From contig NCEE01000021.1 of NCBI GenBank assembly GCA_002280555.1, positions 1 to 40,070 of the forward strand: 40,070 nucleotides of DNA. Direction: 5' to 3'. How positions within the stretch are numbered: position 1 is the first letter of the stretch; the number at the start of each line of letters is the position of its first letter. The DNA is from Sphingomonas sp. 32-62-10 (GTDB lineage: Bacteria; Pseudomonadota; Alphaproteobacteria; Sphingomonadales; Sphingomonadaceae). Made by a program: the position numbers and the translations under genes. The notes below the pieces were generated by a model. It did no database searches, was not told where the DNA came from, and saw only the letters and a list, made by a program, of their open reading frames with translations. Positions 34,097-40,070 of the stretch are shown here, one piece after another.

Positions 34097-37000
34097 ATTG
34101 TGATCCCGCCGCTGCCCGCGATGATGCTCGTGTCGAACGCCGCGCTCATGCTCGACCCGATCGACCCCGTCATCTGGTTGATCGTCACCGCGCCGGCCGC
34201 TGCCGACAGCGTCAGCGGTGCAGCGGCACTGCCCGTCCGGTTGATCGCAGCATTGACTAGGACATTGCCCGCCGTCGCCATCAACTGCGACGCCGCCCCA
34301 AAGCTGATCATGTCAGCGACGGTCAAGGTGCCGCCGCTCGTAACGTTCAAACCATTCGCCGTCGTTACCGGGCCAAGATTCAGCGCGCCTGTATTGGTGA
34401 AGCTGATCGATCCTGTGCCCGTTGTACTGGTCAGGGTCGTGACCGAGTTGCTGTTGTTCAGCACATAATTCGCGTTGCTGCCAAGCAGGTTGGCAGTCGT
34501 CGCGCTGAGCGTACCGCCCATCGCCTGCGTCACCATGCCGCCGGTGGTGAACGTGAACGCGCCCGTCGTCGTCACCGTGCCGAAGCTCGTTGCCGTCGCA
34601 CCCTTGGCAAGGTTGATCGTCGCCGCCGTCGCCGCCAGCGAGGCAAAGTTGTTGCCCGTTTGCGCCAGCGCAAAGCTGCCGCCGCCGAGCAGATTAAGCG
34701 CACCCGCGTTGAACGTTCCCGCTGAGGTTTGCGACACATTGCCTGCCGATGACAGCGTCAGCGTATTGGTATTGGTGTTGATCGTTGCACCGAGCGTGAT
34801 CCCACTGCCGCTGATCGACGTTGCACCTGCAGTCACCGTGCCGCCCGTATTGAGGGCCACCGCACCCCCCGTCGACGACAGCATCAGCGCGCTGGTGCCC
34901 GTGTTGATTGCTGCGCCAACCGCAATCCCGCCGCTACCCGCGGTCAGCGATGTTGTCCCGGTAGTCGTGAGCGCGCCGACAATGCTGAGAGCAGAATTGC
35001 CGCCGCCCGTATCGACGCTCAATCCACCCGCAGTCGTCATGACCGGGCCGATCATCGTCGTTGCCGTGCCACTATTGACCAGGCTGATGCTGCCAGCGCC
35101 ACCCATGCCCGTCACCAAAGACGCGAACTTGTTGCCGGTATTGTTCAGCGAGAAGGCACCCGCGCCGGTGAGGGTCAGCGCGCCGGCAGTAAACTTCGCG
35201 ATCGTTGCCGCACTTTGCGTGACAGCACCCGCCGACGTCAGCGCAAGCGAGTTTGTCCCAGCATTGACTGCCGCGTTGAGCGCAATCCCATTCGCCCCGG
35301 CGGTTAGCGACGTCATCCCACTAGCGGTGACGCCGCCATCGATCGTGATGCCCGTGCCGGAGAGCGACGTGATACCGGCCATAAGCGTGCCGCCGGTGTT
35401 CACTGCCACCGTGCCGCCCGTCGCAGTGAGCGTCAGCGCATTCGTGCCAGCCGCAATCGCCGCGTCTACCGCAATGCCGCCCGTACCTGCCGTCAGCATG
35501 GTCGCGCCGGTTGTCGTCACGCCCCCGCCAATGGTAACGCCGCTGCCCAAAATGGTCGTGATACCCGACGTGAGCGTCCCCGCCGCATTCGACGTGACGG
35601 CCCCGGTTGCCGTCAAGGTCAGCGCGTTGCCGTTGGTATTGATGCCGGCATTGACGCCGATGCCACCGGTGCCCGCCGTGAGCACCGTGGTGGTGGCCGA
35701 GACGGCGCCGACGACCGTCAGCGTCGAGCCGGTAGCCACCGAATTGACGGTGAGCGTGCCCGATGTCGTGACCGGGCCAATGCTGCTCGTCGTGCTATTA
35801 TTGTTGAGCGAGATCGACCCCGTGTTGGCGGTCAGCGCGCCAAAAACATTGGCCGTGTCATTGAGGGTATAGGTCGTGCCCGTACCGTTCAGGTCAAGTG
35901 ACCCGACCGAGAAGGCTGCCATCTGCGTGACCGTACCCGGCGTTGTCAGGATCAGCGATCCGCCGACCGTAACGGTGCCGGCCAGGACCAGAGAGGTGCC
36001 TACACCATTATATTGGAGATTGCCGGTCGTCGTGAGACCCAGCGTCGACGTGCCAAAGCTGGTGGTCGGTGCGCTGTTTACCAGCTGGATCGATCCCGTA
36101 CTGCCCGTAAGCGTCGAGAAGCGGTTGCCGCTTTGCGATAGCTGATGCATGCCATTCGCGCCGTTCAGCGTCAGCGTGCCGGTGTTGAATGCGGCCCCTT
36201 GTGTCGACGTTCCGGTGGTATTCAGCGTCAACGTGCCGCTATTTGTATTGACCGCGGCGAACAGACCAATCCCGCCGTTCCCTGCCGTGATTGCCGTGTT
36301 GAAGACGCCCGCGCCACCAAGAGCACTGATTCCGGCGTTAACGCTCACTGCGCCGGCGGCCATCAGCGAGATGGTCGCCGCGTTTGCCGAGCTAGATTTG
36401 CGAATCAAGCCGTTCACCGTCACGTCGCCGGTCGTCGACCGCAGCAGCGACGATCCGTCACCCACCTGGACGGTATTGCCCACGGTCAGAGCGCCGACAC
36501 TCGTCACACTCAACGTGCCCGTCGTCGTAACGGAGCCTAAGCTTATCGTCCCCAAATCATTGACCAAGATCGATCCTGTCGATCCGGAAAGCGACGAGAC
36601 GTTATTGTTAGCGTTATCCAGCGTATAATTGCCGGTCGCACCGTTCAGAACCAACGTGTCGGCAGTAATCGGCGAGGTCGCCGTTTGCGTTTGTGTTACC
36701 ATGCCCGGCGTGTTGAGCGTGAAGGTGGTGCCGACCGAAACGGCATCCTCAATCGAGATATTGCCGCCGCTGGTGAACGAGAAGGTGGTGTCAGTCATCA
36801 CCGGGCCGATGATTGTCGACGACGTCCCGCCCTTGACCAAGGCGATTGAACCGGTGGTGCCCGTCAGCGATGAGAAGCTGTTCCCAGCATTGTTCAATGC
36901 ATAAGTGCCGCCCAAACCGTTCAGGCTAAGCGATCCCACGGTGAATGCGCCCGCCGAGATCTGCGTCACATTGCCGGTACTGATGAGCGCCAGCGAACCG

Positions 37001-39648
37001 CCGCCGGTGTTGATCGTGTTGTTCAGCCCGATCCCGGTCGACCCGGACGACAGCGTCAGATTCAACGCGCCCGAAACCGAACTGATCGTTTGGGACACAG
37101 TGATCCGGTTTTGCGCGGAAAGCATCAACGACGCAGCAGCACCAGCGGATTTGCTGATCGCCGCACCGACAGTGATGTTGCCTTGCGAACTGAGCGAGGA
37201 GGAAGCACCAAACGTCAGCGCGCCGCTAATCGACAGATTGCCCGCGCTTGCGAGCTGGATGCCATTTGTCGTCGTAACGATACCCGTGGTGGTTGCACCA
37301 CTGTTGGCGAGGTCGATCGTGCCGGTATTCGCGGTCAGCGAGGTGAACGTATTCAACCCATTGGCCAGCATATAGTTGCCGGTGCCGTTAGGGCCGTTCA
37401 GCACCAACGCATTCGCCGTGAACGCGGCGTTCTGGCTGACCATGCCCGGCGTGCTGAACGTCAAGGTGGAGCCAACGCTAAGCGCATCAATGAGCGTCAG
37501 GTTGCCGGCAGCGGTCAGATTGAGCGCACCGGATGTCGTTACCGGCCCGATATTGGTGCCGGTTGTCAGGCTGTTCGTCAGCGAGATCGACCCCGTCATT
37601 CCCGTTAACGACCCATAGACGTTGGCCGCATCGTTCAGCACATAGCTCGTGCCCGCACCGTTCAGTTCGAGCGAGCCGACCGAGAAGGCTGCATTCATTG
37701 CAGCCTGCGTTACCGATCCAGGCGTCGAGATCTTCAACAAACCAGTCACCGTCACGACGCCCGCGAGCGTCAACGACGTGCCAGCGCCACTATAGTCCAG
37801 GCTGGTGGCGTTTACCGTGTTAAATGTTGTCGTCGCCGCGCGGTTGGTGAGCGTGATCGCCCCCGTATTGGCAGACAGGGTGGAGAAAACATTGTTGCTG
37901 GCGAGCAGGTGGGTACCGGTGCCAAGCAACGACAGCGAACCCGTTGTAAAGGCCGCCGTCTGTGTCGACATGCCGGTCGTATCCAGCGTCAGCGCGCCAC
38001 CCGCCGTATTGATCGAGGCGTTGACCCCAATGCCGCCCATGCCCGCCATAATCGCGGTGTTGAACGCCCCGCCAAGCGAACTAATCGCGGTATTCACGCT
38101 CACCCGGTTCGATGCGGTCAGCTGAATCGAAGAATCCGCGCCCGCCGATTTCCGTATCGTGGCGTTGACGTTGACGTCGCCGCCCATCGATTGCAGCAGC
38201 GACGTCGTGCCGCCACCCACCAGGACCGCGCCCTCAACAGATAGCGTACCCACGCTCGTTACGCTCAGCCCGCCTGTCGTGGTGACCGGACCGACGCTGA
38301 TCGCTGTGCCATTTAGCAGGCTGATCGATCCGGTGCCGGTCGTGCTGGTCAGCATGCCAACCATATTGCCAGACCCGGTCAGATCATAGGTGCCGTCAGT
38401 TCCGAGCAGATTGGCAGATGACGCGACCAAAGCGCCTGACTGGGTAACGGTCCCGCCCGTGGTGAACGTAAACGCGCCTGTCGTGATCGCCCCAAGGGTC
38501 GTCATCAGGTTGACGTTACGCAGGCTGATGCCACCCGTGGTCACCCCGCCCGTCGTCACCGACGTAAAGCTGTTGGCTAGCGTACCAAGATTATATGTGC
38601 CGCCCGCCCGATTGAGCGTCAGCGCACCTGCCGTGAACGCCGCGCCCTGATTGACCGTGCCGCCCGTCAGCGTCAGCGACTGACCGGTCGCGGTCAGGGC
38701 AGCGTTCAGCGCAATCGTGCCCGCACCCGCGTTCAGCGTGGTCTCATCGGTAGCGGTAACGGCACCACCAAGCGTAATGCCACTGCCTGTGATCGACGTG
38801 ACATTACCAAACAGCGTGCCGCCTGATGTCGAGCTTACAGCACCGCCGGTATTAAGCGTCAGATTGCCGCCGCGCGTGTTGACCGTGCCGCCAACCGAGA
38901 TGCCGCCCGTACCGGCCATGATCGACACGTCGAACGCGTTGGATGGGGTCGCACCAATGGAGCCGTTGGGCGCGTTGATCGACACCGACTTGGTGGCCGT
39001 ATTGGCGGTCAGCGCCAACACGGCCGCAGCGTTGCCAGTAAAGTTGATCGCGCGGTTCACCGCGACGTTGCCCGTGGTCGACACGAGCGAAGAGTTGCCG
39101 TTGCCAAAGCTCACCGCGTCGTCGACCGTCAGGTCGCCGCCGCTGGTAACGTTCAGGGTGCCGGTCGTCGTTACCGGGCCAACGCTGGTCGCCGTGCTGT
39201 TGGTGACGCTGATCGATGTCGCGCTGCCGGTCGACGTGCTCAGCGTGCCAAAAGTGTTCGCCCGGTTCAGGGTAAACATACCCCCGCCGAGCAGGTTGAG
39301 CGTGCCGGTGCCGATGCTGAGCGTTCCGGCCGTTTGTGATACCATGCCCGCCGACGTCAGCGTCAACGCATTGTTGGCGTTGGTCGTGACCGACGCCCCC
39401 AACATGATGCTGCCACCCGAAAGCGACGTCGCACCACCAGTTAGCGTGGCGGTCGTCGTCAGTGCGCCCAATGCGCTCAGCGTCAGGTTATTACCACCGG
39501 TGTTCACCGCACCCTCAACGCTCAGCGTCGATCCGGTTGTAATGGCGTTGATCGTCAGCGCCCCCGACGTGCTGATGGCGTTCACCGTCGTCAGCATGTT
39601 GACGTTGCGCAGGCTGATCGCACCCGTCGTGACCCCGCCCGTCGTCAC
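34081..39648 (-). CDS. TpsA exoprotein, central repetitive part (frameshifted from neighbours)
   Basis: 1855 residues of beta-strand repeats in one open frame, with no Cys-rich or catalytic region. The modules vary around 'TTSGALT..A.G.LTV.GAVSVG', 'GGAGTFALTNAGN.FSSLTGTTGSISLVN' and 'NTAIMAGMGGIGVNASINTAGG'. The composition (Gly, Thr, Ala, Ser, Asn) is that of beta-helical filamentous haemagglutinin-type exoproteins. It has no own ribosome binding site or signal peptide; the apparent first codon lies inside a repeat (SVTTGGVTTGAISLRN). It ends in a short unrelated tail (MCSHR) where the frame breaks into the C-terminal piece. Confidence 0.8.
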   Translation of the reverse strand: MTTGGVTTGAISLRNVNMLTTVNAISTSGALTINAITTGSTLSVEGAVNTGGNNLTLSALGALTTTATLTGGATSLSGGSIMLGASVTTNANNALTLTSAGMVSQTAGTLSIGTGTLNLLGGGMFTLNRANTFGTLSTSTGSATSISVTNSTATSVGPVTTTGTLNVTSGGDLTVDDAVSFGNGNSSLVSTTGNVAVNRAINFTGNAAAVLALTANTATKSVSINAPNGSIGATPSNAFDVSIMAGTGGISVGGTVNTRGGNLTLNTGGAVSSTSGGTLFGNVTSITGSGITLGGAVTATDETTLNAGAGTIALNAALTATGQSLTLTGGTVNQGAAFTAGALTLNRAGGTYNLGTLANSFTSVTTGGVTTGGISLRNVNLMTTLGAITTGAFTFTTGGTVTQSGALVASSANLLGTDGTYDLTGSGNMVGMLTSTTGTGSISLLNGTAISVGPVTTTGGLSVTSVGTLSVEGAVLVGGGTTSLLQSMGGDVNVNATIRKSAGADSSIQLTASNRVSVNTAISSLGGAFNTAIMAGMGGIGVNASINTAGGALTLDTTGMSTQTAAFTTGSLSLLGTGTHLLASNNVFSTLSANTGAITLTNRAATTTFNTVNATSLDYSGAGTSLTLAGVVTVTGLLKISTPGSVTQAAMNAAFSVGSLELNGAGTSYVLNDAANVYGSLTGMTGSISLTNSLTTGTNIGPVTTSGALNLTAAGNLTLIDALSVGSTLTFSTPGMVSQNAAFTANALVLNGPNGTGNYMLANGLNTFTSLTANTGTIDLANSGATTTGIVTTTNGIQLASAGNLSISGALTFGASSSLSSQGNITVGAAISKSAGAAASLMLSAQNRITVSQTISSVSGALNLTLSSGSTGIGLNNTINTGGGSLALISTGNVTQISAGAFTVGSLSLNGLGGTYALNNAGNSFSSLTGTTGSIALVKGGTSSTIIGPVMTDTTFSFTSGGNISIEDAVSVGTTFTLNTPGMVTQTQTATSPITADTLVLNGATGNYTLDNANNNVSSLSGSTGSILVNDLGTISLGSVTTTGTLSVTSVGALTVGNTVQVGDGSSLLRSTTGDVTVNGLIRKSSSANAATISLMAAGAVSVNAGISALGGAGVFNTAITAGNGGIGLFAAVNTNSGTLTLNTTGTSTQGAAFNTGTLTLNGANGMHQLSQSGNRFSTLTGSTGSIQLVNSAPTTSFGTSTLGLTTTGNLQYNGVGTSLVLAGTVTVGGSLILTTPGTVTQMAAFSVGSLDLNGTGTTYTLNDTANVFGALTANTGSISLNNNSTTSSIGPVTTSGTLTVNSVATGSTLTVVGAVSATTTVLTAGTGGIGVNAGINTNGNALTLTATGAVTSNAAGTLTSGITTILGSGVTIGGGVTTTGATMLTAGTGGIAVDAAIAAGTNALTLTATGGTVAVNTGGTLMAGITSLSGTGITIDGGVTASGMTSLTAGANGIALNAAVNAGTNSLALTSAGAVTQSAATIAKFTAGALTLTGAGAFSLNNTGNKFASLVTGMGGAGSISLVNSGTATTMIGPVMTTAGGLSVDTGGGNSALSIVGALTTTGTTSLTAGSGGIAVGAAINTGTSALMLSSTGGAVALNTGGTVTAGATSISGSGITLGATINTNTNTLTLSSAGNVSQTSAGTFNAGALNLLGGGSFALAQTGNNFASLAATAATINLAKGATATSFGTVTTTGAFTFTTGGMVTQAMGGTLSATTANLLGSNANYVLNNSNSVTTLTSTTGTGSISFTNTGALNLGPVTTANGLNVTSGGTLTVADMISFGAASQLMATAGNVLVNAAINRTGSAAAPLTLSAAAGAVTINQMTGSIGSSMSAAFDTSIIAGSGGITMCSHR

Positions 39649-40070
39649 CGACGTGAAGCTGTTATCCTGACCGCCCGCCTGCGCCTGCGTTCAGCGTAGT
39701 CGCACCGGTTGCGGTAACGGTGCCGTCCAGCGTAATGCCGCTGCCGGTGAGCGACGTGGCGCCCGCCATCAATGTACCCGTGGCGCTCGTTGTCAGCGCG
39801 CCGCCTGTGTTGAGCGTCAGCGCATTAGTGCCGGCCATGATCGCGGCAGTGACCGAAAGACCCCCACTGCCCGACGTCAGCGACGCCGCGCCGCCCGTCG
39901 TCACTGCACCCTCAACGCTCAGCGTCGAGTTCGCAGCCGTCGCGTTGATCGTCAGCGCACCCGAGGTTACCGCGTTCACCGTCGTCAGCATGTTGACGTT
40001 GCGCAGGCTGATCGCACCCGTCGTGACCCCGCCCGTCGTCACCGACGTGAAGCTGTTATCCTGACCGCCC
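39578..40070. repeat. Exact 99-bp direct repeat ending at the window edge
   Basis: Bases 39578-39676 and 39972-40070 are identical over all 99 positions. The bases just before (G at 39577, C at 39971) differ, and the window ends where the second copy ends. The offset of 394 bp is not a multiple of three. Related but diverged copies of the same module occur near 33580-33620 and 38510-38575. Confidence 0.95.
39662..40070 (-). CDS. TpsA exoprotein, upstream fragment, runs off the window
   Basis: The open frame runs to the window edge. It repeats the same modules (SVTTGGVTTGAISLRN, LTINATAANSTLSVEGAVTTG, TSLTGSGITLDGTVTATG). It ends in GAGGRSG and a stop at 39662, where a one-base shift, or loss of a repeat segment, would rejoin it to the next frame (DNSFTSVTTGG). 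The N-terminal signal peptide and TPS haemagglutinin domain needed for recognition by TpsB must lie beyond 40070. Confidence 0.75.
   Translation of the reverse strand, partial: GGQDNSFTSVTTGGVTTGAISLRNVNMLTTVNAVTSGALTINATAANSTLSVEGAVTTGGAASLTSGSGGLSVTAAIMAGTNALTLNTGGALTTSATGTLMAGATSLTGSGITLDGTVTATGATTLNAGAGGRSG

Noticed and set aside
34081..39662. Programmed ribosomal frameshifting to explain the tpsA breaks
   Set aside because: No slippery heptamer or downstream pseudoknot is visible at either break, and both breaks coincide with missing parts of repeat modules, which fits deletion or assembly collapse better.
31000..40070. CRISPR or tandem satellite array
   Set aside because: The repeats are diverged protein-coding modules of variable length, not short identical repeats with unique spacers.

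Overview
The window is GC-rich, densely coded alphaproteobacterial DNA. Gene content and order point to Sphingomonadaceae (a Sphingomonas-like genome): rsmB-rpe-heparinase-purH, tsaD-gpsA back-to-back with hemC-hemD-mitofilin-like gene, nadB, polA and tldD. No rRNA, tRNA, IS element, prophage or CRISPR was seen. The genus is an inference from gene order and composition.

Bases 1-23458 are mostly housekeeping. From the left: a flavin-type PPOX/DUF2007 pair ending in a hairpin terminator, a lone CcdA-like antitoxin, tldD with a small zinc-finger gene, a small secreted protein, a VOC protein, an ABC ATPase without a permease, nadB, a beta-lactamase-fold lipoprotein, a 2OG-Fe(II) oxygenase, polA overlapping a polysaccharide flippase, the minus-strand run rsmB>rpe>heparinase>purH, a DUF1674 (SdhAF4-like) gene, tsaD>gpsA, and hemC>hemD>mitofilin-like. 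Two REPIN-like inverted hairpin pairs lie between genes (about 5.05 kb and 18.7 kb). They share a 12-nt loop core but have different, self-complementary 5-bp stems.

Bases 23533-40070 form one tight minus-strand operon. In transcription order it encodes a very large repetitive two-partner-secretion exoprotein (TpsA, N-terminus outside the window), a periplasmic TPR+CHAT protein, a small exported protein of unknown function, a CHASE2-adenylate cyclase, and the outer-membrane TpsB transporter. Junctions are TAATG, a 2-bp gap, ATGA and a 1-bp gap, so the five genes look co-expressed. The set couples a surface adhesin and its exporter to a caspase-like peptidase fold and a cAMP-producing sensor. 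This is the best candidate in the window for an undescribed system.

The tpsA reading frame is broken at two repeat junctions, near 34.09 kb and 39.66 kb. The last 99 bases of the window exactly repeat 39578-39676. Both facts suggest collapsed repeats in the assembly, although real decay is possible.
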